Under the pieces are notes generated by a model. That model saw only the letters and a list, made by a program, of their open reading frames with translations, did not search any database and was not told the origin of the DNA. The translations under genes and the position numbers were made by a program. Below are positions 8,821-16,806 of a stretch of 64,000 nucleotides of DNA, one piece after another. Location: the NCBI RefSeq assembly GCF_014199935.1, contig NZ_JACHOP010000016.1, positions 51,366 to 115,365 of the forward strand. The letters run 5' to 3'. The stretch comes from Methylorubrum rhodinum. GTDB taxonomy: Bacteria > Pseudomonadota > Alphaproteobacteria > Rhizobiales > Beijerinckiaceae. Within the stretch, counting starts at the first letter, position 1. Each line of letters opens with the position of its first letter.

Positions 8821-9609
8821 TCAGAAGGCGTAGCTGACGCCGGCCAGAACCGTGTTGGTCGTGGTCTTCAGCTTGCCCGTCGCGCCCTCGGCGGCCCAGG
8901 TGTAGGTCTGCGATCCGTAATCGGCGTAGCGGTACTCGACATGGCCGCGCCAGCGGCCGAACAACACGGTCTCGAGGCCGGCGCCGACGGTCCAGCCGGT
9001 GCGAGTGTTCGAGGCCGAGAAGGAATTTCCGAACACGCCGTTCACCGTGTAGGAGGCGTTGACCCGCTCGTCGAGCAGGGCGAGGCCGCCGGTGACGTAG
9101 CCGAGCAGCGTCGGGGTGAATAGGTAGCCGGCCCGCACCCGCACCGTGGCGTCCCATTGGTGGCGGACCGTGAGACTGCCGGTGGCGACCGCGAGCGCCA
9201 CGGCGGCGCTGCCACCGGCGCCGGCGACCGGCGGCAGGCCGGGGAGGACGAGGGTCTCGGTGGCGGTGCGGCGCGCATCGCCCCACGAGAAGTCGCCGGC
9301 GACGCCGACCACGAAGGACGGGCCGACCTGGACGTCGTAGCCGACCCGCGGTCCGCCGACGCCGGTGTCGAGATCGAAGCGGCGCGAGGCCGTCGTGGAG
9401 CCGAGGACCGGGTCGAACAGAGACCCGGCCCCGCGCGTCTCGTCGAAGCGGTAGCCGCCCTGGACGCCGATCGTGAAGCCCGTCCAGCTTGGGAGGGCGA
9501 CTGGCACCATCGGCGGTGCGGCGCGCAGCGGCAGATCCGCCGCGGAGGCGACAGCAACATCAAAACCCATCAATGCGGCCAGCCCCGCCGCGCACATCCC
9601 GAAGCGCAT
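8821..9609 (-). CDS. Outer-membrane beta-barrel protein (Omp25/Omp31-like porin family)
   Basis: 262 residues with a signal peptide (MRFGMCAAGLAALMGFDVAVASAADLP). The mature N-terminus, PSWTGFTIGVQGGYRF, is the W-T-G-F/Y-x-G-x-x-x-G-Y start seen in rhizobial Omp25/Omp31-type barrels. The C-terminus TVLAGVSYAF ends in Phe, the BAM recognition signature. Alternating strand patterns and the block WRGHVEYRYADYG near the end support an 8-stranded barrel. It would sit in the outer membrane as a structural protein. Its upstream region (9610-9800) is unusually AT-rich and probably holds the promoter. Confidence 0.87.
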   Translation of the reverse strand: MRFGMCAAGLAALMGFDVAVASAADLPLRAAPPMVPVALPSWTGFTIGVQGGYRFDETRGAGSLFDPVLGSTTASRRFDLDTGVGGPRVGYDVQVGPSFVVGVAGDFSWGDARRTATETLVLPGLPPVAGAGGSAAVALAVATGSLTVRHQWDATVRVRAGYLFTPTLLGYVTGGLALLDERVNASYTVNGVFGNSFSASNTRTGWTVGAGLETVLFGRWRGHVEYRYADYGSQTYTWAAEGATGKLKTTTNTVLAGVSYAF

Positions 9610-9859
9610 GTTCTTGTTCCTCGCTCAAAGCTTTCGGAGCGCGGCGACCATAGCGCGTAAATTGACTTGTTTGGTTAATAAGAAGTTAACCAGTCTAATT
9701 GATCGGATCAGTGGCGCTGCCGCAACAGCCTAAACAGATAGGTTCGTTGGATTTCGTAAGGCCGGATCGATATCGACAGATGTTCTGTGTAAAAAATGCG
9801 CAAGTGCGCGACGCAGAGGCATTCTGATCCGATCGAGATCGGCCTTGGACCAACCGCGG

Positions 9860-12814
9860 CTACCCTCGGCCGAGTGTTCGGTCGAAGATCGTCCGCACCG
9901 CGCGCCGTTCGGCCGCCAACTGGGCGGCGAGCGCCTTGGCGTCGGGGAGGTTGGCCGCGCGGGCGAGCCGCGCCATCGCGACGGCTGAGGCCTCGGTCGG
10001 GTCGCCCTCGACCATCAGGCGCTGCCACTGATGCACGTCGTCGAGGAGGCGGTAGGCCTGGGCCAGCCGCTCCGCCTCGCCGCCGTCGAGGAGGCCGGTC
10101 TCCGCGGCGCGGGCGAAGAGCGCCGGGGCATCGAGGCCGACGAGATCGGGATGTTCGTGCGCGTGGGCGAGCACCAGGGCCTGACCCAGGAAGTCGAGAT
10201 CGAGCAGGCCGCCGGGGGCGAGCTTGAGATCGAGGGGGCCGTGGTCGCCCTTCTCCCGCTCGACGGTGGCGCGCATGTCGCGCACCGAACGGTAGACCGC
10301 CCTCGCCTCGCGGGGCCGGCGCAGGGCCTCGCCGATCACGGCCGAGACCTCCTCGGCGAGACTCGGATCGCCCGCGATCACACGGGCGCGGGTCAGCGCC
10401 ATGTGCTCCCACAGCTCCGCCTCCTCGCTCTGATAGCTGCGGAAGCTGCGGAACTGCGTCGCCGTCGCGCCCTGGCCGCCGCCGGGGCGCAGACGCAGGT
10501 CCACCTCGTAGAGCAGGCCGCGCCGGGTCGGCGCCGTGAGCGCGGCGACGAGGCGCTGGGTCAGCCGGTTATAGGCCACGGCCGCGTCGAGCCGCTTCGG
10601 GCCGGCGCTGGTGCGGTCCTCCGGGTCGAAGTCGTAGAGCACGACGAGGTCGAGATCGGATTCCGCCGTGAGCTGCCGCGTGCCGAGGCGGCCGTAGCCG
10701 ATGACGACGAGGCGCCCTCCCGGCACCGCCCCGTGCTCCTCGAAAAATCTTCCGGCGACGGCCTCCAGAGCGGTGGAAACCGCTGCGTCGGCGATGGCGG
10801 AGAATGCCTCGCCCGCGCCCTTCGGCGTGAGAATGCCGGAGAGGAGCCGCGCGCCGGCGACGAAACGCATTTGGCGGGCGGCATCGCGGCTGCGATCGAG
10901 AAAAATCTCGTGCTCGGCGGGCTGGCCCAGCAGCGCGCGGTAATGCGCGGCGATTCCCTCGGGGTCGATGACCGGATCGCCGAAATCCGGGTCGATCACC
11001 GCGTCGAGCACGTGCGGGCTGAAGGCGACGGTGCCGGCGAGCCGCGGCGCGCTGCCCAGAAGGTCGGCAAACAGCAGGCGCAGGCGCTCGTGCTCGCGCA
11101 GGATGGTGAGCAGCTCGACCGCCGCGGGCATCCGGCCGAAGGCGCGGTCGAGGTTGGCCAAAGCCGCGTCCGGGTCCGGCGTGCCGGCGAGCGCCTTGAG
11201 GAGCGCGGGCACGAGTTCGGTCAGCACCTCGCGGGCGCGGGCGGAGCGCACCGCGGCGCGGCGGCCGAAATGCCAGCCGCGCACGGTCTCGGCGACCGTC
11301 TCCGGCTCGCGAAAGCCGAGGCTGCGGAGCGTGGCGAGCGTCGCCGGATCGTCGGCGGCGCCGCTGAAGACGAGGTCGCCGACCTCCGAGGAGAGATCGG
11401 GCCCGGCTTCGAACAGCAGCGCGTAATGCGCCTGCACCCGCCTCGCGTGGTGGAGCAAGGCCGCCTCGAAGGCCGGCCGGTCGGCGAATCCGGCGAAGCG
11501 GGCGAAGGCGTCGAGCTCGGTGCCGTCGGTCGGCAGGCGCTGGGTCTGCTCGTCGCGCACCATCTGCAGGCGGTGCTCGACGGTGCGCAGGAAGGCGTAT
11601 GCGGCGCCCAACTCGTCGCGCGCACTCTCCGAAATCCAGCCGTCCTCGTGGAGGCGGCCCAGCATCGGCACGGTGGAACGCCCGCGCAGGATCGGCCGCC
11701 GCCCGCCGAAGACGAGTTGCTGGGTCTGGACGAAGAATTCGATCTCGCGGATGCCGCCGCGGCCGAGCTTGATGTCGTGGCCGGCCACGGCCAGCGCCTC
11801 GTGGCCGCGCACGGCGTGGATCTGGCGCTTCATCGCGTGCACGTCGGCGATGGCCGCGAAATCGAAATACTTGCGCCAGACGAAGGGCGTCAGCTCGGCC
11901 AGGAATTTCTCGCCGGCCGGAATGTCGCCCGCCATGGGACGCGCCTTGATGAAGGCCGCCCGCTCCCAGTTCTGCCCGGTCGTCTCGTAATAGACGTAAG
12001 CCGAGGCGAGGCTCATGGCGGTCGGGGTCGAGCCCGGATCGGGCCGCAGGCGGTAATCGACCCGGTGGACGTAGCCGTCGCGGGTGCGCTCCTGCAGGAG
12101 CTTGGCCGCCCCTTGCGCGAGGCGGGTGAAGAACGGCGTCGGCTCCAGGCCCTGCTTCAGCGGCGCGGCCTCGGGATCGAAGAAGACGATCAGGTCGATG
12201 TCGCTCGAATAGTTCAGCTCCCGCCCGCCGAGCTTTCCGAGCCCCAGCACCACGAGGCCGGACCCGGCCTGCGGCTCGGCCGGATCGCTCGGGCGGAAGC
12301 GACCGCTCGCCGCGGCCTGAAGCAGGAGCGCGTCGAAGGCCGCCGAGACGGAGGCGTCGGCGAAGTCGGAGAGCGCGGCGGTCACCCGCTCCAGCGGCCA
12401 GACGCCGCCGATATCGGCGAGCGCGACGAGCAGCGCGTGCTCGGCCCGGTTCCGGCGCAGCCGCGTTCCGACCGCGTCGAGATCGGGCGCGGCGGCGCCC
12501 TCCGAGCGGCCGGCGGCGCGCTGGTCGCCGAGGATGCGCGCGTCGGAGGCCTCGGGGGAGTCCCGAAGCAGGCGCGCGAGGCGCTCGGGATCGCGGGCGG
12601 CGAGCGACCAGAGGAAGGGCGAGTGGTCGGCGAGCGCCAGGAGGAGATCCCGGGCCGGGCCCGCGCGCCAATCGGCCGGGAGAGACCCGGCGATCTCGGC
12701 GAGGCGCGTCTCCGCCGCCTCCGGGTTCGACAGCGGCGGAGCCCGACCGAGCCGATCGGCCAGGGGCGCGTCGCCGCCGCGTTGGGGATCCCGCCCGCTC
12801 GCTCGTCTGCTCAT
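9860..12814 (-). CDS. glnE: Bifunctional glutamine synthetase adenylyltransferase/deadenylase
   Basis: 984 residues, the usual GlnE length. There are two nucleotidyltransferase halves: an N-terminal deadenylase with LGKLGGRELNYSSDIDLIVFFD and a C-terminal adenylylase with GYGRLGTRQLTAESDLDLVVLYD. Helical GlnE linker domains follow each. It attaches AMP to, or removes it from, a Tyr of dodecameric GlnA in response to PII state and glutamine. The cognate targets are in this window: glnA (61996-63405, site KDLYDLPP) and glnB (58742-59080). The start MSRRASGRDP at 12814 is 200 bp from the divergent acetyltransferase gene. Confidence 0.96.
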   Translation of the reverse strand: MSRRASGRDPQRGGDAPLADRLGRAPPLSNPEAAETRLAEIAGSLPADWRAGPARDLLLALADHSPFLWSLAARDPERLARLLRDSPEASDARILGDQRAAGRSEGAAAPDLDAVGTRLRRNRAEHALLVALADIGGVWPLERVTAALSDFADASVSAAFDALLLQAAASGRFRPSDPAEPQAGSGLVVLGLGKLGGRELNYSSDIDLIVFFDPEAAPLKQGLEPTPFFTRLAQGAAKLLQERTRDGYVHRVDYRLRPDPGSTPTAMSLASAYVYYETTGQNWERAAFIKARPMAGDIPAGEKFLAELTPFVWRKYFDFAAIADVHAMKRQIHAVRGHEALAVAGHDIKLGRGGIREIEFFVQTQQLVFGGRRPILRGRSTVPMLGRLHEDGWISESARDELGAAYAFLRTVEHRLQMVRDEQTQRLPTDGTELDAFARFAGFADRPAFEAALLHHARRVQAHYALLFEAGPDLSSEVGDLVFSGAADDPATLATLRSLGFREPETVAETVRGWHFGRRAAVRSARAREVLTELVPALLKALAGTPDPDAALANLDRAFGRMPAAVELLTILREHERLRLLFADLLGSAPRLAGTVAFSPHVLDAVIDPDFGDPVIDPEGIAAHYRALLGQPAEHEIFLDRSRDAARQMRFVAGARLLSGILTPKGAGEAFSAIADAAVSTALEAVAGRFFEEHGAVPGGRLVVIGYGRLGTRQLTAESDLDLVVLYDFDPEDRTSAGPKRLDAAVAYNRLTQRLVAALTAPTRRGLLYEVDLRLRPGGGQGATATQFRSFRSYQSEEAELWEHMALTRARVIAGDPSLAEEVSAVIGEALRRPREARAVYRSVRDMRATVEREKGDHGPLDLKLAPGGLLDLDFLGQALVLAHAHEHPDLVGLDAPALFARAAETGLLDGGEAERLAQAYRLLDDVHQWQRLMVEGDPTEASAVAMARLARAANLPDAKALAAQLAAERRAVRTIFDRTLGRG

Positions 12815-13015
12815 GCCGATCCGCAGCGCCGCCGGATCGCGGCCTCCTGCCCATCAAGCGCGCAACCCCCGCCTCTTCAAGGGGCATCGTGCGCCCCCCG
12901 ACACAATCGCCCGAACCGCGCGGCGCATCCGGCCTCGCGGGATCGGTCCGGTGACGGTTGAAGTTGGGCGGGCGGCGGTTAAAGCAGCCGGTCACCCCTC
13001 GGATCGGAGCCACGC

Positions 13016-13459
13016 TTGGGACGACGCCACGGCCTGGAGATCCGCACGGTCGCGGCGTCCGACGCGCCCGGCGTCGCCGAGCTTCTGGCGGCGGCCGGCT
13101 GTCCGGTGCCGATGGCGGCGGACCGCCTCGACGCCCTGCGCCACCGCTCCGGCACCGCCTTCCTCGCGCTCGAATGGGGGCCGCCGAGCGGGATCGTCGT
13201 GCTGCATTGGTATCCGACGCTTCTGGACGGCGCGCCCGTCGCCCAGATCACGACGCTGCTGGTCGCGCCGGACGACCGTCGCCGCGGGATCGGGCGCCAG
13301 CTCCTGAAATCGGCCGCGCAGGCCGCCAGGATGGCCGGCTGCGACAGCCTCCACCTGCTCGCGCCGCCCGAGGCGCCAGCGCTGGCGGCGTTCTGCGCGG
13401 CCACGGGGTTCTCGGCAGGGGACGGCAGTTTCGTCAGGCCGTTGCGGAAGAAGAGCTGA
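13016..13459 (+). CDS. GNAT family N-acetyltransferase
   Basis: 147 residues of GNAT fold. The acetyl-CoA loop is visible as ITTLLVAPDDRRRGIGRQLLKSAAQAA (Q/R-x-x-G-x-G/A, here RRGIGRQ), and the C-terminal AALAAFCAATGF resembles the family A-x-x-F-Y-x-x-x-G-F motif. It would transfer an acetyl group from acetyl-CoA to an amine; the substrate cannot be told. TTG start with GGAG seven bases upstream. Divergent from glnE. There is no partner antitoxin upstream, so a TacT-type toxin is unlikely. Confidence 0.8.
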   Translation: MGRRHGLEIRTVAASDAPGVAELLAAAGCPVPMAADRLDALRHRSGTAFLALEWGPPSGIVVLHWYPTLLDGAPVAQITTLLVAPDDRRRGIGRQLLKSAAQAARMAGCDSLHLLAPPEAPALAAFCAATGFSAGDGSFVRPLRKKS

Positions 13460-13532
13460 CGCCGGCCCTCGTCCGGTACGCGCGCATCGCGTCGGCTAAA
13501 GGCCGGAGGCTCGGAACGTCCCCTACCAAGCT

Positions 13533-13565
13533 GCATGGAACAGGACCGATGGTCCTGCTCCATGC
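13533..13565. terminator. Inverted repeat between convergent genes
   Basis: GCATGGAaCAGGACC and GGTCCTGcTCCATGC are 15 bp arms with one mismatch around a 3 nt loop (GAT). The site lies between the acetyltransferase stop and the end of the convergent small exported gene. There is no T-run on either side. It may be a bidirectional terminator or one of the dispersed palindromes common in this genome. Confidence 0.5.
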
Positions 13566-13656
13566 GTCCGGCGGACGACCGCCGCCGCGCCGTCGCGCGG
13601 GCAATAGGCGATGCGTCACGGTCATCGCCGATCGGTATGCGACGGGTCTTCGGGGA

Positions 13657-13944
13657 TCAGCGGGCGCTGCCGCCGGTGCCGCCGCCGCCGCTGCCCTGCG
13701 GGATCGCCCGCTCGGGCTGCCCGGCATTGCCGCCGGCCGCCGAGTTCGTCGTGATGGTGTCGGCCCCGGTCGGGCCGGGGGCGATGACGTAGTCGACGCC
13801 GTTGCCCGTGGTGTTGGTCTGGCGCTGGATGATGGTTCCGGGCGGAAAGCGGCCGGGCGGTCCGTCGAAGGGCTGCGCTTGGACGCTGGCCGCGCCCGCG
13901 CACAGCGCGGCGAGGACGGTGGCGGTGAGAACCGGGCGGCGCAT
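13657..13944 (-). CDS. Small exported protein, Gly/Pro/Thr-rich
   Basis: 95 residues from the ATG at 13944. A clear signal peptide, MRRPVLTATVLAALCAGAASVQAQ, is followed by a low-complexity mature region (GRFPPGTIIQRQTNTTGNGVDYVIAPGPTGADTITT) and a Gly-rich end. The longer in-frame start at 14016 would bury the signal peptide, so it was rejected. No family recognised. It resembles the other short exported proteins at 3835 and 34818 in size and composition only. Confidence 0.65.
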   Translation of the reverse strand: MRRPVLTATVLAALCAGAASVQAQPFDGPPGRFPPGTIIQRQTNTTGNGVDYVIAPGPTGADTITTNSAAGGNAGQPERAIPQGSGGGGTGGSAR

Positions 13945-14186
13945 GGTCTGATCCTTGGGGTCTCGAACCGACGAGCCGGAGCCGCTGGAAGCGGCCCGAC
14001 CGTCGCTTCGAGACAATTCGGTCCTCCCCCGCAGGGTTTCCGCACGACCGCGCGATCATCCCGCGGCGAATGGGTCCGGTCGAACGGCGGAGAAGTCGGC
14101 AGATGCGCGCAATTCGAGCGATGCCGTCAGCCCGACGTTGAAGCGGAGCTGCGAGGGTCGGCATCGATCAACGGATCGGGCGGACC

Positions 14187-14441
14187 ATGCTGACGAATCC
14201 AGAGCGGCGGATCGAGCCGCGTCATCGGATCGGAGAGGGCGGATCGGTGGCGCTCGACGAGCACACCTCGATCGGCTGCCTCGTGCACGACCTCTCGGAG
14301 AGCGGCGTGAGGATCACCCTGCCGGACGCCGCGGCGATCCCGGAGGTGTTTCTGCTCAGCGCCTCGTGCCTTCCGTCCGCCGCGGTCTGCCGCGTCGTCT
14401 GGCGCAACGACGAGACGATCGGCGCACGCTTCCAGGACTAG
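14187..14441 (+). CDS. PilZ domain protein
   Basis: 84 residues forming a single PilZ domain. RRIEPRHRI supplies the RxxxR c-di-GMP-binding arginines, and DLSESGVRITL supplies the (D/N)xSxxG motif. Single-domain PilZ proteins act as c-di-GMP receptors that alter motility, exopolysaccharide or secretion machinery. It is convergent with the GT41 glycosyltransferase gene next door and close to the secreted repeat-protein locus, so a link to surface regulation is possible but unproven. ATG start, with weak AGCGGA-type spacing upstream. Confidence 0.85.
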   Translation: MLTNPERRIEPRHRIGEGGSVALDEHTSIGCLVHDLSESGVRITLPDAAAIPEVFLLSASCLPSAAVCRVVWRNDETIGARFQD

Positions 14442-14447
14442 GCCGGC

Positions 14448-14469
14448 GAGAGGGGGCGAGCCCCCTCTC
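14448..14469. terminator. Bidirectional hairpin between convergent genes
   Basis: GAGAGGGGG-CGAG-CCCCCTCTC is a perfect 9 bp stem starting 6 bases past the PilZ stop and ending 11 bases before the glycosyltransferase stop. It is well placed to end transcription of both genes, although T-runs are short. Confidence 0.6.
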
Positions 14470-14480
14470 CTCACGGCTCG

Positions 14481-16523
14481 TCACAGCATGTCGGCGAGGG
14501 CGTCGCCGCCGTAGACCGCGGCGGTCTCGCGCAGGTGGCGGCCGTAGAGCGCGCGGTAGGCCGCGTCGTCCAGCGTCTCGCTGTCGGCCAGGGCGAGGCC
14601 GGTGCCGAACTCGTGGGCGAGGTCGAGCCCGCGCAGGCGCGGCACCGGCAGCACGTCGTTGGCCGCCGCCTGGGCCATCTGGCCGTAGAGGCCTTCGAGG
14701 CGGCGCACGAGGAGCGGCGTGTCGAACAGGAGGCAGGTGTCGCGGCCGGCGAGCAGCCGCTCGCGCAGCGGCCGCAGGCTCGCCGGATCGCGGCCGTAGG
14801 CGACCGCGCGGGCGACGTAGTCCTCGCCCGTCGTGCAGACCGTTTCGCCGATGCCCGCCGCCCGCACGAGGCTGGCGCAGACCCGCGCGGCGAAGCTGCG
14901 GCCCAGCAGCGTCAGCACCGGCACGCCCATCCACAGGGCGTCCGCGGCGGTGGTGTGCGAGCCGTAGGGGAAGGTGTCGAGGAACAGGTCCGCCTGCGGG
15001 TAACGGGCGAGATGGTGCGGGTTGGCCCGCTTGTCGGCGAAGACCAGACGCTCCGGCGCGACGCCGCGGGCGGCCGCCGCCTGCCGCAGGCGCTCGTTGG
15101 CCTCCTCGGTGCCGGCGAGGAGCCACAGCACGCTGCCCGGCACGTCCGCCAGGATCGCCATCCATCGCGAAAAGACGCGCTCGGTGATCTTCTGCATGCC
15201 GTTCAGCGAGCAGTAGACGAAGGCGCCCTCGGGCAGGCCGAGATCGGCCCGGCTCGGGCGCTCGGCGGCGACAGTGCGGCGGCGGTCGTTGGGCTGGTAG
15301 CAGGGCAGCCGCAGCACGCTCTCCGAGACGGTGTATTCGAGTTCGCGCGGAAGAATCGTCTCGTCGGCCACGAGGTAGTGGTGGAACGGCGAGGCCATCG
15401 TGCCGGGGAAGCCGAACCAGTTAACCGAGACCGGGGCCGGGCGCAGGGCGAAGACGCGGGTGCGCGCGTCTTTGGTGTAGCCGTTGAGGTCGACCAGGAT
15501 GTCGATGCCGTGCGCCCGGATCAGCCGGGCGGCGTCGGGATCGGAGATTCCGGTCAGGTCGTGCCAATGGTCGACCGCGGCCTTGGTGCGCTGGTGCGTC
15601 GCGTCGGCGGCCGGGACGCCGCAGTAATAGGCGAACACCTCGCAGACCGTGCGGTCGTGCTGCTCCATCACCTCGGTCATCGAGAAGCCGACCGCGTGCT
15701 CGCGGAAATCCGACGAGACGTAGCCGATCCGCAGCGGGCCCGGACGGCGCTGGCGCGGATCGAGCGGCGGCAGCGCCTCGGCCGGATCGACGGAGAGCCC
15801 GATCGAGGTGCGGCAGTAGCGGTGGGAATTGGCGAGCAGGAAGACCGGATCGTCGGTGTAGCAGGCGGCCGAGAGCGGCGAGATGCCGGCGACGATCTCG
15901 GCCTTCTTCACCTGGCCGACATCCTCGACCAGCGGCCACTTGCACTGGCGCTGGCGGAGCGCGATCCAGTGCTGGATCACGTCGGGCTGGTGCGGGTTCA
16001 GCTCCAGCGACTGGCGAAGGGAATCCTCGGCCAGCGCGTCGCTGTTGGAGGTCTCGAGGACCCGGCCGAGCTGCTTCAGGGCGATGGTCTTGAAGTTCAG
16101 GTTCTCGCCGGTCAGCGCCGGGAGGGCGGTCGACACGCCGTTCCAGGCGGTCACGGCGGCGCCGACCTGACCCAGGCGCTCCAGCGCGCTGCCGAGGTTG
16201 ATCTGTGCCGCGTAGAAGTCGGGCTTGAGCCGCACCGTCTCGCGCAGCACGTTCACGGCGCCGGTCACGTCCTTCTGGTCGGACAGGGCCATGCCGTAGT
16301 TGAACATCGCCGCGTAGAGCAGCGGATGATCCGGGTTGAGGGCGATCCAGCTCTTGTACGGCTCGATCGCCAACTCGGGCCGGCCGCCCTGCTTCAGCGT
16401 CTCGGTGACGTGGATGAGGCCGGCGAGGTCGAGCTGGCCGGATCGGATGCGCGCCAGTTCCCGCTCGTGAAGCTCGGCCATCGGGTGGGTGCCCGCCGGG
16501 GTGTCCGCCTGTCCTGCCGCCAT
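14481..16523 (-). CDS. TPR-containing GT41 (SPINDLY/O-GlcNAc transferase-like) glycosyltransferase
   Basis: 680 residues. Residues about 30-240 are TPR-like helical repeats (AIEPYKSWIALNPDHPLLY, AVNVLRETVRLKPDFYAAQINLGSALERLG). The rest is the two-lobed GT41 catalytic region: LRIGYVSSDFREHAVGF, DILVDLNGY, VSVNWFGFPGTM, FVYCSLNGMQKI, then DLFLDTFPYGSHTTAADALWMGVPVLTL. GT41 enzymes transfer a sugar from a nucleotide sugar to Ser/Thr of proteins in the cytoplasm. It follows the giant Thr-rich repeat gene on the same strand (283 bp gap), so that protein is an obvious candidate acceptor (inference). ATG at 16523 preferred; an in-frame ATG at 16625 is possible. Confidence 0.88.
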   Translation of the reverse strand: MAAGQADTPAGTHPMAELHERELARIRSGQLDLAGLIHVTETLKQGGRPELAIEPYKSWIALNPDHPLLYAAMFNYGMALSDQKDVTGAVNVLRETVRLKPDFYAAQINLGSALERLGQVGAAVTAWNGVSTALPALTGENLNFKTIALKQLGRVLETSNSDALAEDSLRQSLELNPHQPDVIQHWIALRQRQCKWPLVEDVGQVKKAEIVAGISPLSAACYTDDPVFLLANSHRYCRTSIGLSVDPAEALPPLDPRQRRPGPLRIGYVSSDFREHAVGFSMTEVMEQHDRTVCEVFAYYCGVPAADATHQRTKAAVDHWHDLTGISDPDAARLIRAHGIDILVDLNGYTKDARTRVFALRPAPVSVNWFGFPGTMASPFHHYLVADETILPRELEYTVSESVLRLPCYQPNDRRRTVAAERPSRADLGLPEGAFVYCSLNGMQKITERVFSRWMAILADVPGSVLWLLAGTEEANERLRQAAAARGVAPERLVFADKRANPHHLARYPQADLFLDTFPYGSHTTAADALWMGVPVLTLLGRSFAARVCASLVRAAGIGETVCTTGEDYVARAVAYGRDPASLRPLRERLLAGRDTCLLFDTPLLVRRLEGLYGQMAQAAANDVLPVPRLRGLDLAHEFGTGLALADSETLDDAAYRALYGRHLRETAAVYGGDALADML

Positions 16524-16806
16524 GATCGTGCCCGCCAACGCGATGTTCGCCGAAGGTCCCGCCCGTCCCGGCGGGCGTCCCGCCGCGGGGACGTCCTGCG
16601 AGATCTGTCGAGAACCCCGCCGCATCAGGTCAGGCTTTGGTTAACGGCCGGTTTCGATCGCGCGGAACAGGTTTCGCCGGACGGCCGGTTCGGCACCCCA
16701 TTCGCGCCGAGCCCAACGGCCGACGCCGCCGGCCGCGACCGTCTCGGGTCGTGACCGGCGGCGCGGAGCCGCGAAGGACCCGGCGCCGGGGCGCCGGGAT
16801 CGGGGA

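Noticed and set aside
9655..9720. TTGACTTG...TTAACC as a plus-strand promoter
   Set aside because: It would drive only antisense RNA into glnE's 3' end. It may be chance in an AT-rich stretch.
10031..12961. 976-residue plus-strand open frame opposite glnE
   Set aside because: GlnE on the minus strand has all family motifs. The plus frame is a shadow with random composition.
13016..13459. A GNAT toxin of the TacT type
   Set aside because: No DUF1778 or other antitoxin gene is adjacent. The upstream gene is divergent glnE.
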